A stretch of DNA of 64,000 nucleotides from JAIESQ01 sp964495375 (GTDB lineage Bacteria > Planctomycetota > Planctomycetia > Pirellulales > JAEUIK01), in the NCBI GenBank assembly GCA_964495375.1, contig CAZBWM010000024.1:8718-72717 (forward strand), in the 5' to 3' direction. Each line of letters opens with the position of its first letter. The first letter of the stretch is position 1. The notes below the pieces were generated by a model. It did no database searches and was not told the DNA's origin. It saw only the letters and a list, made by a program, of their open reading frames with translations. Below are positions 17,919 through 25,572 of this stretch, piece after piece. Both the position numbers and the translations under genes were made by a program.

Positions 17919-19421
17919 ATGTCGAATACCCGGGATACCAGTTCCGATCCGGGACTACTGTCGCCGCACGATTCGGGCTCCATGCCCGCGGTCCCCTTTC
18001 CACGCCTGGCCCAACTCCCCGACCTGTTGATGCAAGTCGACGTCCACGGCCGCGTGGTTTTTACGAATGAGCATGCGCGCAACCGGTCGGGCATGAACGC
18101 CGAGGGGCAAGCGGTCTACGAGTTGCTGCCGCAGGCCGATCGGCCGCGCTACCAATTGGCGCTCAACCGCGCGCTGCACGCCGGTCAGGCGGACGAGTTT
18201 GAGCATCAAACTCCCGACGGCAGTTGGTGGCTCGCGCGCGTGATTCCGTTGAGCGACGGCAGCGACGAACCCAAAGCGCTGATTCTTTCGACCGACATCA
18301 CGCGGCGCAAGCAACTCGCGGAAGAGCGCGACTTGTTGTTCGGCCTGTCGCTCGACGGTTTGTGCGTCGGATCGACCGATGGCTTTTTCAAACGGGTGAA
18401 CCCGGCGCTCGAGCGGATGCTGGGCTACTCGTCGATCGAGCTCTTGTCGCGGCCGTTTTTGACCTTCGTCGATCCCTCGGTTCGTCGCCGCACGATGCGC
18501 AAGCTGTTCGCGCTGGCCCAAGGGCGGGATCTGCAGGATTTTGAGATTCGCATGTTGGCCCGCGACAACGTCGTGCGTTGGTTCTCCTGGAGTTGCCCGG
18601 CGCCGCGGCCCGGAGGCGACCGCCTGTACGCCGTGGTGCGCGACAACACGGAACGCCGCGAGACCGAGGAGCAAAAGCGCTTGCAGCAAGATCGACTCGA
18701 GCACGTCACCCGGCTGAGCGCGATGGGCGAGATGGTGGCCGGCATCGGGCACGAGATCCAGCAACCATTATATGCGATTAACAACTTCGCGGCGGCCTGC
18801 ACCAACGTGCTGGCGGGGTCGGCACCCGTGCCCGTCGAGAAGTTGGCCGAATGGACCCGCGAGATTTCTCAGCAGGCCAGCCGGGCGCGGGCGATCATCG
18901 ATCGCTTACGGCGATTTGCCGGTAAGCACACACCGAAGCGGACGACGTTGGCGCTGCGCGATTTGATTCGCGAGTCGCTGGCCCTGGTGGCGGCCGATGC
19001 CCGGCGCCACCGCATTCGTGTGCACTATTCGCGAAACGGCACCGCGCTGTGGGTCATGGCCGATCAAATTCAATTGCAGCAGGTGCTGGTCAACTTGTTG
19101 CGCAATGCCTACGAGGCCGTGGCCGTGCGACCCGTGATCGAACGAGACGTGAGCGTGTGGGCCGAGGTGGTCGAAGGCACGGCGCAGGTTTCCGTGGCGG
19201 ATACGGGCATGGGGCTGATTACACCCGAGGCCGAACGCGTTTTTCAGGCGTTCTACACCACGAAGCCACGCGGCCTGGGGCTGGGGCTGGCCATCAGTCG
19301 CTCGATCGTCGAGGCCCACGGAGGGCATCTTTGGGCGAAACCGCGGAAGCCGCGCGGAGTGGTCTTTTCGTTTACGTTGCCGCTTTGCGCGCCGCCCGCC
19401 AGCGAGGAACCCGAAGCATGA
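17919..19421 (+). CDS. FixL-like soluble PAS-PAS sensor histidine kinase
   Basis: This kinase of 500 residues has no membrane segment. It contains PAS 1 (about 31-128, ending STDITRRK), PAS 2 (about 140-245, ending VVRDNTERRE), a dimerisation/phosphoacceptor domain with His278 in GIGHEIQQPLYAINNF, and an ATPase domain with N box NLLRNAYEA, G1 VADTGMG and G2 GLGLGLAISRSIVEAHGG. The HEIxQPL motif and the ReaC-type layout match FixL-class kinases. ATG 17919 follows GGGATGAG. The stop overlaps the response regulator start (ATGA), so the two form a pair. PAS 1 has no visible haem-ligating FixL motif, so the signal it senses is unknown. Confidence 0.93.
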   Translation: MSNTRDTSSDPGLLSPHDSGSMPAVPFPRLAQLPDLLMQVDVHGRVVFTNEHARNRSGMNAEGQAVYELLPQADRPRYQLALNRALHAGQADEFEHQTPDGSWWLARVIPLSDGSDEPKALILSTDITRRKQLAEERDLLFGLSLDGLCVGSTDGFFKRVNPALERMLGYSSIELLSRPFLTFVDPSVRRRTMRKLFALAQGRDLQDFEIRMLARDNVVRWFSWSCPAPRPGGDRLYAVVRDNTERRETEEQKRLQQDRLEHVTRLSAMGEMVAGIGHEIQQPLYAINNFAAACTNVLAGSAPVPVEKLAEWTREISQQASRARAIIDRLRRFAGKHTPKRTTLALRDLIRESLALVAADARRHRIRVHYSRNGTALWVMADQIQLQQVLVNLLRNAYEAVAVRPVIERDVSVWAEVVEGTAQVSVADTGMGLITPEAERVFQAFYTTKPRGLGLGLAISRSIVEAHGGHLWAKPRKPRGVVFSFTLPLCAPPASEEPEA

Positions 19422-20041
19422 CCACCGCTGCGCCCGTTGTGTTTGTGGTCGACGACGATCCGGCCGCGCGGTCGTCGTTGTCGGCCCTGATCGAATCGCG
19501 CGGCGGCGAGGCCCAGGTGTTCGCCTCGGCCGAGGAGTTCCTGGCCGGCTACGATCAGCAGCGCACTGGCTGTGTCGTGACCGATGTGCGCATGCTGGGC
19601 ATGAGCGGACTCGAACTACAAGAACATTTACAAGTAGTCGATGGAGCGCTGCCGGTGATCGTGATCACCGCGTTCGGCGACGTGCCGCAAGCTGTGCGGG
19701 CGATGCGGTTGGGGGCCGTCACCTTCCTGCAAAAGTCTTGCGGCGATCAAGATCTGTGGGAGGCGATTCAACGAGCGCTCGACGCGGCGCAGTCAGCCGA
19801 GACACAACAACGCCGCGAAACGGCCCGACAATTGGCGCGGCTGCGCCCCGAGGACCGCGCCGTGCTTAAGCTGATGATCGCCGGCAAGTCGAACAAGGCG
19901 ATCGCCAGCGAGCTTTCGATCGGCCTGCGAACCGTCGAAGCACGTCGACAGTCGTTGTTCAAGCGGCTGCACACGAATTCGCTCGCGGTGCTGGTGCGGC
20001 GCACGCTCGAAGTGCAGGAGCCGCCGGCCGAAGAGCAATGA
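19418..20041 (+). CDS. FixJ-like response regulator, receiver plus LuxR HTH
   Basis: This regulator of 207 residues is translationally coupled to the kinase before it. The receiver domain (1-125) has acidic residues DDD at 12-14, phosphoacceptor Asp56 in VVTDVRM and Thr in VIVITAFGD. The C-terminal DNA-binding domain (about 140-200) shows the LuxR pattern: LMIAGKSNKAIASELSIGLRTVEARR. The usual Lys-Pro after beta-5 is Lys-Ser here (FLQKSCGDQDL), with an altered loop. FixJ family members nearly always have KP. The partner kinase makes this the likely output, acting as a transcription factor. Its targets are unknown. Confidence 0.93.
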   Translation: MTTAAPVVFVVDDDPAARSSLSALIESRGGEAQVFASAEEFLAGYDQQRTGCVVTDVRMLGMSGLELQEHLQVVDGALPVIVITAFGDVPQAVRAMRLGAVTFLQKSCGDQDLWEAIQRALDAAQSAETQQRRETARQLARLRPEDRAVLKLMIAGKSNKAIASELSIGLRTVEARRQSLFKRLHTNSLAVLVRRTLEVQEPPAEEQ

Positions 20042-20098
20042 GGGCCTGTCCCGCCTGTTGATTCCCGGCCAACGATAGCTGGCCGGGAATGCGTGCGT

Positions 20099-22174
20099 TC
20101 AAAGCTTGATCGGAATAATCGTCTTCGACATCGTGATCGAAGCTTTATTGGGCTCCAGCGGGTTTTCGCCGTAGTTGAGCGCAAAGGGCGTCGACAGTCC
20201 GAGCACCAGCACGTGCGAGCCGATCTCGGCCTGGAAGTCTTTCTCTTCGCCGGTCAAAGGAACAAAGATCGCCTCGTCGCGATCGATCAGCTTGACCAGC
20301 AAGCCACGGCGCTCGCGCTCCTTGGCCTCGAGCACTTTCTCGACAGTGCCGAAAAGAAACAAGCCGGCGAACGGTTCGTCGATCGATTCGCCGGCGCGTT
20401 TATTGGCCGGTTCGATCTGAGCTGCTTTGTCCCACTTGACCTGGCCGAGCGTCTGCGCGAGCTTTTGCGCTTCGGCGTGGATGTCGTCGAGCTCTTTTTT
20501 CTTCTCGGCGGGGGCTTTTTCGGCGTCTTCGCGCAGATTGAGCGCGAACGAAATGTGCTGCGCGATACTGGCCAGCCGCGCGTAGTCTTTTTCGTCCGAC
20601 GCCTTCCAGCCCGAGGCTGCCGCCTCGGCGATCATTTTCTTGATGGCCTCGAGCGAGATATCGAGTTTCAGCGCGTCGGCCAGATCGCCGACTTTTGGCT
20701 CGGGCTTGCGATGATTCTCCAAAGGCGATGGGGTGGAGAACATCCGCCCGCGCATTTCTTCGAGATACTTTACGTGGACGGCAAAGCCACGATCGATATC
20801 GGTGCTCACCCATGAGTTGATGCCGATCACCTCGCCCCGCGCGTTGAGGAGCGGGCCGCCGCTATTGCCCGGTGCGATCGGCGCCGTGTGCGAGATCCAA
20901 ACGTTGTCGATCTTGTCCGTCAGGGAGTGCTTGAGAAAGCCCTGGGCGTCGGGAGGGAGTTGGCTGGTCTTCTCGACGGTGCTGACGATGCCGTCGGTGA
21001 CCTGAAACTGGTAGCCGCGCGGGTGCCCGATGGCGAACACCTTCGAGGCCACGCGCGGATCGTCCTGAGGGTGCAAGTCGAGCACCTTCATGCTTGCCGG
21101 CACGCCGTTGAGCTTGAGAATCACCAAGTCGCTCTCGGGTTGCAGGGCCATGTAGCCGAGCACGCCGAACCGCTGCCCGTCGCTAAATACCACGTCCCCC
21201 TTCACGGCATCGCTGACGACGTGATAGTTCGTAGCCACCAGTCCGCTGGGGTCGATGACGAAGCCCGAACCCAACCCGCGGTGATTGTTGTACTCGTCGA
21301 ACGTCTCAATCTTCACGATACCGTACTTGATGTACTCGATGATGTCCTCTTGCGAGGAATCCTTGGTCGGCTTATCGAGCTGAACAACTTCGGCGGGCTT
21401 GGGGGCGAACCCCTCGGTGCGCGGTTTGATACCCTGATAGTTTTTGCTTTGCGTCGGATCGCGCGGCTCGGAGCGTGGTTTCTTTTTGCCTGACGGGTTG
21501 ACCTTTTCGATCTGCTCAATTTGGGCGACCACGTGTGGCTTGAGTTTCACGTAGGCAGTGACGCCGACGCTGCCAAATAGCAACAGACCGCCCGCGACAA
21601 ACCACACCCACACCGGTAGCGATTTTGACGGTCGACGCCCCGGACGCAGGGAGGTCGTTGAGGTCGATGTCGATGAAGTCGATGCTGCCGCGGGAGCGGA
21701 ATCAAAATCGAAACCGCCCGCCGATTTGGCGCTGGCAGGGCGCGCGGGGGGGCGGCCCGGAGGGGGTGGCGTAGCGCCGCGCGGTGCCGCTGTCGGCTTC
21801 GAAGTGGGCTTCGTCGGCGGCGTAGCGGTGCGCGGTGTCGGCGCCGATGGGCGGGCAGCAGGTGGGTTCGCGGGACGACCAGTAGGGGCCGCGGTGCCCG
21901 TGGGGCGGGGCGGGGCCGGGCGCTTCGCACCCGGCTTGGGAGCGCGAATCGTGCTGCTCGTCAGGGTGCTGTCGGAGAGCGTGCTGCCGGTTAGCGAGAC
22001 GTCCGAAACCGACATCGCTTCACCGGCGTCATCCGGCAAGATCACCGCCTGAAGCGGCGCTGCGGGCACTTGGATCTCGCCGCCGCAATGAGGGCATTTG
22101 CCGCGGACGCCCGCGTATTTGTCTTTGACCGGGAAGGTCTTCTGACAGGCGGAACAAGTGACGGCGATCGACAT
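20099..22174 (-). CDS. Membrane-anchored HtrA-like serine protease with zinc-ribbon N-terminus
   Basis: This is a trypsin-like protease of 691 residues. It starts with a zinc ribbon (CSACQKTFPVKDKYAG...CPHCGG, residues 8-33), the planctomycete MJ0042-like motif, then a Pro/Ala/Thr-rich cytoplasmic linker (90-190). One membrane helix follows (VWVWFVAGGLLLFGSVGV, about 195-215). The protease domain has His in ATNYHVV (about 316), Asp in ESDLVIL (about 347) and Ser in GNSGGPL (about 436), all intact. There is no PDZ domain. The C-terminal half is a helical domain plus a beta-rich region that I do not recognise. The topology places the ribbon in the cytoplasm and the protease outside. ATG 22174 begins the ribbon directly. 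Confidence 0.9.
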   Translation of the reverse strand: MSIAVTCSACQKTFPVKDKYAGVRGKCPHCGGEIQVPAAPLQAVILPDDAGEAMSVSDVSLTGSTLSDSTLTSSTIRAPKPGAKRPAPPRPTGTAAPTGRPANPPAARPSAPTPRTATPPTKPTSKPTAAPRGATPPPPGRPPARPASAKSAGGFDFDSAPAAASTSSTSTSTTSLRPGRRPSKSLPVWVWFVAGGLLLFGSVGVTAYVKLKPHVVAQIEQIEKVNPSGKKKPRSEPRDPTQSKNYQGIKPRTEGFAPKPAEVVQLDKPTKDSSQEDIIEYIKYGIVKIETFDEYNNHRGLGSGFVIDPSGLVATNYHVVSDAVKGDVVFSDGQRFGVLGYMALQPESDLVILKLNGVPASMKVLDLHPQDDPRVASKVFAIGHPRGYQFQVTDGIVSTVEKTSQLPPDAQGFLKHSLTDKIDNVWISHTAPIAPGNSGGPLLNARGEVIGINSWVSTDIDRGFAVHVKYLEEMRGRMFSTPSPLENHRKPEPKVGDLADALKLDISLEAIKKMIAEAAASGWKASDEKDYARLASIAQHISFALNLREDAEKAPAEKKKELDDIHAEAQKLAQTLGQVKWDKAAQIEPANKRAGESIDEPFAGLFLFGTVEKVLEAKERERRGLLVKLIDRDEAIFVPLTGEEKDFQAEIGSHVLVLGLSTPFALNYGENPLEPNKASITMSKTIIPIKL

Positions 22175-22477
22175 GGCTTGTGAGCCCCTGTGCGGACATG
22201 TTGCCGGGGCCGAACCTCAAAAACGAGGCCCTATCCGGCTGCCAGGCGCGGAAATGCAGCGCTAAGGAGTCGCCGCAAGTCCTCTCATGCTAACCGCCAA
22301 CGGCGTAATTCACAATCAAATGGTCGGCAGTGAAGTGGATGCCCGAAGGGTGTCAGGAACCGATTCAAGTGGCAGGAAATCAATCGCTGGAACTCAATTG
22401 AATCGGTTCCTGACACCGTTCGGATCGCAGAGTCGGTTGAGGGGGCCTCGAATGGGCCACGCCAAAGACTTGCGCGA
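22175..22477. other. Intergenic gap holding a REP-like inverted repeat
   Basis: These 303 bases lie between the protease start and the permease stop. They contain the inverted repeat at 22343-22423 and no gene. Confidence 0.5.
22343..22423. repeat. GGTGTCAGGAACC-type inverted repeat
   Basis: The arms GGTGTCAGGAACCGATTCAA (22349-22368) and its complement (22398-22417) are perfect for 20 bases and extend to 26 with one mismatch. The loop is 29 bases. The GGTGTCAGGAACC start is, from memory, a dispersed bacterial repeat, probably mobilised by a REP-type transposase. No transposase gene is in the window. Confidence 0.85.
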
Positions 22478-23965
22478 CTACTCCCCTACGCCGGCCAACC
22501 TGTCTGCCGGGCCGCGCCCCCACAAGGCATAGACTCCCATGCCCACCACAATCAGCAGCAACCCCGTGCCGCATTGACCGGGCGCCGACGTGAACATTGA
22601 GACCAGCAAAAACGTGTAAAACAGTAAAAACACCAGTGGAGTGAATGGATAACCCCAGGTGCGAAATGGCCGTACGGTGCGGGGTTGCTTCCACCGCAGG
22701 ACAAAGACCGCCGCCACGGCCAGAAAGTAGAAGATCGAACCGCCGAAGATGGCGTAATCGGTCAACACGTCAAACAAGGGTTTTGGCGCGGGCTCTTCCG
22801 GTCCTGGAGCACCGAACAGCCAGGTCAGGTCGCCGGCCAAGACCAGCACGATCGACCAGGCCGATACGGTGCCAATGGCCAAGGCTGGCGTCCCGAATCG
22901 CGGATCGATACGCCGCCACAATCGCAAGAAGTGATGATCGCGGGCCACGGCGAACAACACGCGCGGGCCAACCAGGATGTTCGAGCTCATTGCGCCGAAC
23001 GTCGACACCAGAATCATGGCCAGCAACAGCCGGGCGCCAAATTCTCCCAGCAAGGTGCGCGTGACATCTTCGGCCGGCAGCGCCGAGGCCGCGATCGCCG
23101 ACGACGGCAGCGTCAGGTGATAACCCAGATTGGCACCGAAATAGAGGACGATCAGCGCGATTACGCCGCCGGCCAAGGCGCGGGGCACATTGCGTTGCGG
23201 GTTATGGATCTCTTCGGCGACGACAGTCACTTGCCCCCAACCGTCGTAGGCCCACATGATGCCGGCCAGTGCCGATCCAATCGTCAGCAGCAATGACTTC
23301 TCGATGGTCGACGGAAAGAGCGGGCCCATTTCGACCGATCCCTCGCCAACCGCCACGAACGGGAGCACGCCCAGAAAGATCAAGAAGCCCGCCTTCAGCG
23401 CGGTTGTGAAGTTCTGGACGGCGCCACCCCACAACGTGCTGGCGATGTTGACGCACGCGCAGAGCGCGATGGCCGAAACCGCGACCACTTTCTCGAAGGT
23501 CTGCTGACCACCGGGGGGCGCGCCACCCACGCTCACCCAAAGTTTGAAGAGCGAAATGGCCATGGCCGTGCCCAACGCGGCGATCGCGCCGGAACGGATC
23601 ACCCAGAATTCGGCCCAGCCCCAGAGGAAGCCGCACATCCGGCCGTAGGCTTCGCGAAGATATACGTAGTTGCCGCCGGCGTGTGGCAGCATGGCCCCCA
23701 ATTCGGCGATCGAAAGCGCGCCGCACAAATTGATCAGTCCGCAGGCGATCCACAGCGCGAGGATCAAGCCGACGTACCCCTGCGTGCTTTCGGCGATGAC
23801 TTTGGGCTTATAAAAGACGCCCGAGCCGATGACTTGCCCGATAACGAGCGCCACGGCGGTCACGAGCCCAAGGACTGGGGGGAGCGTGGCGTATGCGGAG
23901 GTTGCGGCCGGGCGTTGTGACGGCATCGCATCGTGCGAGTCGGCGCGAAGATCGTTCTGGTGCAT
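22478..23965 (-). CDS. APC-family amino acid/polyamine permease
   Basis: This secondary transporter of about 495 residues has around 12 hydrophobic helices. The first carries the APC signature LVIGQVIGSGVFYKPKVI, and further conserved segments include GALSIAELGAMLPHAGGNYVYLREAYG and MWAYDGWGQVTVVAEEIHNPQRNVPRAL, which match the LAT/serine-threonine exchanger-like subgroup. No soluble domain is present. I chose ATG 23965; the frame extends upstream but with no similarity, and no strong ribosome site separates the options (23965 or 23926). It is divergent from the DUF202 gene. The substrate cannot be told from sequence alone; a neutral amino acid is likely. Confidence 0.85.
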   Translation of the reverse strand: MHQNDLRADSHDAMPSQRPAATSAYATLPPVLGLVTAVALVIGQVIGSGVFYKPKVIAESTQGYVGLILALWIACGLINLCGALSIAELGAMLPHAGGNYVYLREAYGRMCGFLWGWAEFWVIRSGAIAALGTAMAISLFKLWVSVGGAPPGGQQTFEKVVAVSAIALCACVNIASTLWGGAVQNFTTALKAGFLIFLGVLPFVAVGEGSVEMGPLFPSTIEKSLLLTIGSALAGIMWAYDGWGQVTVVAEEIHNPQRNVPRALAGGVIALIVLYFGANLGYHLTLPSSAIAASALPAEDVTRTLLGEFGARLLLAMILVSTFGAMSSNILVGPRVLFAVARDHHFLRLWRRIDPRFGTPALAIGTVSAWSIVLVLAGDLTWLFGAPGPEEPAPKPLFDVLTDYAIFGGSIFYFLAVAAVFVLRWKQPRTVRPFRTWGYPFTPLVFLLFYTFLLVSMFTSAPGQCGTGLLLIVVGMGVYALWGRGPADRLAGVGE

Positions 23966-24161
23966 GGCCGTCAACATACCGGCGGCCAGCGCGGTGAGCG
24001 AGTGCGTGATACGCTGCCAGCGATCGACGCATGTCGCCCGGCGGCTCGGCCCGTGATCCTTGCGGGGTTGGAGCGACGAGCTTCCAGGGGTATCGTCTTG
24101 ATGTTCTGCGAAAGGCAACCAGCGGACTTACTCGGTGTCCGCGGAATTAGCGAGCCATGCG

Positions 24162-24602
24162 ATGTCCAACCAGGGTGAAAATCTATCGACTGAATCGGCC
24201 GACACGGGTGATCCGCGCGTCAAGCTGGCCGGGCATCGGACCAGCATGGCGAACTTTCGTACACAGCTGGCGCTCGATCGCACGACGCTCTCCTGGATTC
24301 GCACGACGCTGACGATGGCCGGATTCGGATTCGGTACGGTCGGGTTCTTTCGCTCGCTGCAACAGTCTTCGCCGAGCCCCGAAACCGTGCGGCTGCACGA
24401 AGGGGCAATCCGCTTCGGCGCGGGGCTCATCATGCTGGGGATCGCGGCCACGGTGTTCGCTGGCTTGTCGCATTGGTCGACACTAAGGCGCCTGCGGAGT
24501 GGTAAAACGCCGCTGCTGACGCAGTGGCCTTTGAGCCTGACCGTGGCCTTCCTGTTCGCCGCGATGGCGCTCGTGGGTCTGTGGGCGGTGTTTTCAAGAT
24601 AA
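24162..24602 (+). CDS. DUF202-family small membrane protein
   Basis: This protein of 146 residues has a cytoplasmic N-terminus followed by FRTQLALDRTTLSWIRTTLTMAGFGFG, the conserved DUF202 (YidH-like) segment, and three membrane helices (about 52-70, 88-108, 125-143). Function is unknown in the family. Two starts are possible: ATG 24162, used here, and an in-frame GTG at 24135 that adds nine residues. No other gene is close on the same strand, and it is divergent from the permease. Confidence 0.82.
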   Translation: MSNQGENLSTESADTGDPRVKLAGHRTSMANFRTQLALDRTTLSWIRTTLTMAGFGFGTVGFFRSLQQSSPSPETVRLHEGAIRFGAGLIMLGIAATVFAGLSHWSTLRRLRSGKTPLLTQWPLSLTVAFLFAAMALVGLWAVFSR

Positions 24603-24822
24603 GAAGTCCGTTCAGATCCCATCGACTCTCATGCGCGGCAATCAGAATGGTGTCGCGACGTCACGTTGATGTGAGTTTTCGGATTGCAGTTTCCTGAATC
24701 TTCGGCCCTCGGTCGTTGTCCCAGCGGCTGGAAGCTGTCGTCACCGCTGCGTCGCGAAGTTCCTTTTCAGAAGCGATCCAGTTGGTGAGCGCGGCAATTC
24801 GCCCGGAAACGATGGACGCCAT

Positions 24823-25425
24823 CTAGCCTGCGGGTGCCGCGAGCAAGGCCCGCAGGAACAAATCTACCGCGAATTCCGCGCGGCGCCTGATGTCTTTCGA
24901 ACGCCCCTCCGCGCAACTGGTCACGACCAGGCCGAACAGCATATTCGCGCCCACGGTGAGAGCCTCGAAGGCGTCGATGTCGCGAAAGATGCCCTGCTCG
25001 ATGGCTGCGCGAAAGATCGGCTCGAAGATGACGCGGTTTTTTTCGCGATAGAGGAGATGCGTGTCGGGGATGGAACCGCGGAACTGGGTTCGCTCTTGGA
25101 GGAGAATCTCGACGAAATCGGGAAACTTCTGACAAAAGCCAGCGGCCTCGATGCCGGCGGTGCGAAAGATGGCCACAAGATCGGTGAGCCCTGTGATGCT
25201 CTGCAGAACATGCTCGGTTAGCCGACGCATGCCGTGATCGGAGACGGCGAGAAACAGCTTTTCCTTAGTCTCGAAATGGAAGTAAACGGTCCCCTTCGCG
25301 ACCCCGGCCGCGGCCGCGATCGCGTCGACCTCGGTATTCTCGTAACCTCGGCGCGCAAACAACCGGCACGCCGCGTCGAGTATGGCGTCGCGCTTGGAAG
25401 ATTTGCGTTTCGCGGCCTTGGCCAT
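24823..25425 (-). CDS. TetR/AcrR-family transcriptional regulator
   Basis: This repressor of 200 residues has an N-terminal helix-turn-helix (about 11-57: RDAILDAACRLFARRGYENTEVDAIAAAAGVAKGTVYFHFETKEKLF), a textbook TetR domain. The C-terminal ligand domain is helical and not assignable to a ligand. ATG 25425 starts close to the domain. An earlier in-frame ATG at 25470 would add 15 residues. A palindrome in the divergent intergenic region (25523-25536) looks like its operator. Its position opposite the redoxin/monooxygenase gene suggests that it controls that gene and itself. Confidence 0.92.
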   Translation of the reverse strand: MAKAAKRKSSKRDAILDAACRLFARRGYENTEVDAIAAAAGVAKGTVYFHFETKEKLFLAVSDHGMRRLTEHVLQSITGLTDLVAIFRTAGIEAAGFCQKFPDFVEILLQERTQFRGSIPDTHLLYREKNRVIFEPIFRAAIEQGIFRDIDAFEALTVGANMLFGLVVTSCAEGRSKDIRRRAEFAVDLFLRALLAAPAG

Positions 25426-25497
25426 TCGAGCGGTCCGGTTTCTGGGGCTTACACCGGGGAATTCACGCATGCTCGCTAACAGGCGAACACTCAAGCA

Positions 25498-25525
25498 TTG
25501 ACAAAAGAATCACCCACACTAGACT
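25498..25525 (+). promoter_or_regulatory. Candidate promoter of the redoxin/monooxygenase gene
   Basis: TTGACA at 25498-25503, a 16-base spacer and TAGACT at 25520-25525 resemble a sigma-70 promoter. The -10 box overlaps the palindrome at 25523-25536, an arrangement that would allow repression. This is pattern matching only. Confidence 0.5.
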
Positions 25526-25536
25526 GACCAGTCAGT
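25523..25536. promoter_or_regulatory. Candidate TetR operator
   Basis: The palindrome ACTGAC-CA-GTCAGT lies in the divergent region between the TetR gene and the gene at 25573. TetR/AcrR operators of the TGACNNGTCA kind are well known. Confidence 0.6.
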
Positions 25537-25572
25537 TCAGTAAAGGTCCGCGTTGTTCAGGAGCGTTCGGCT

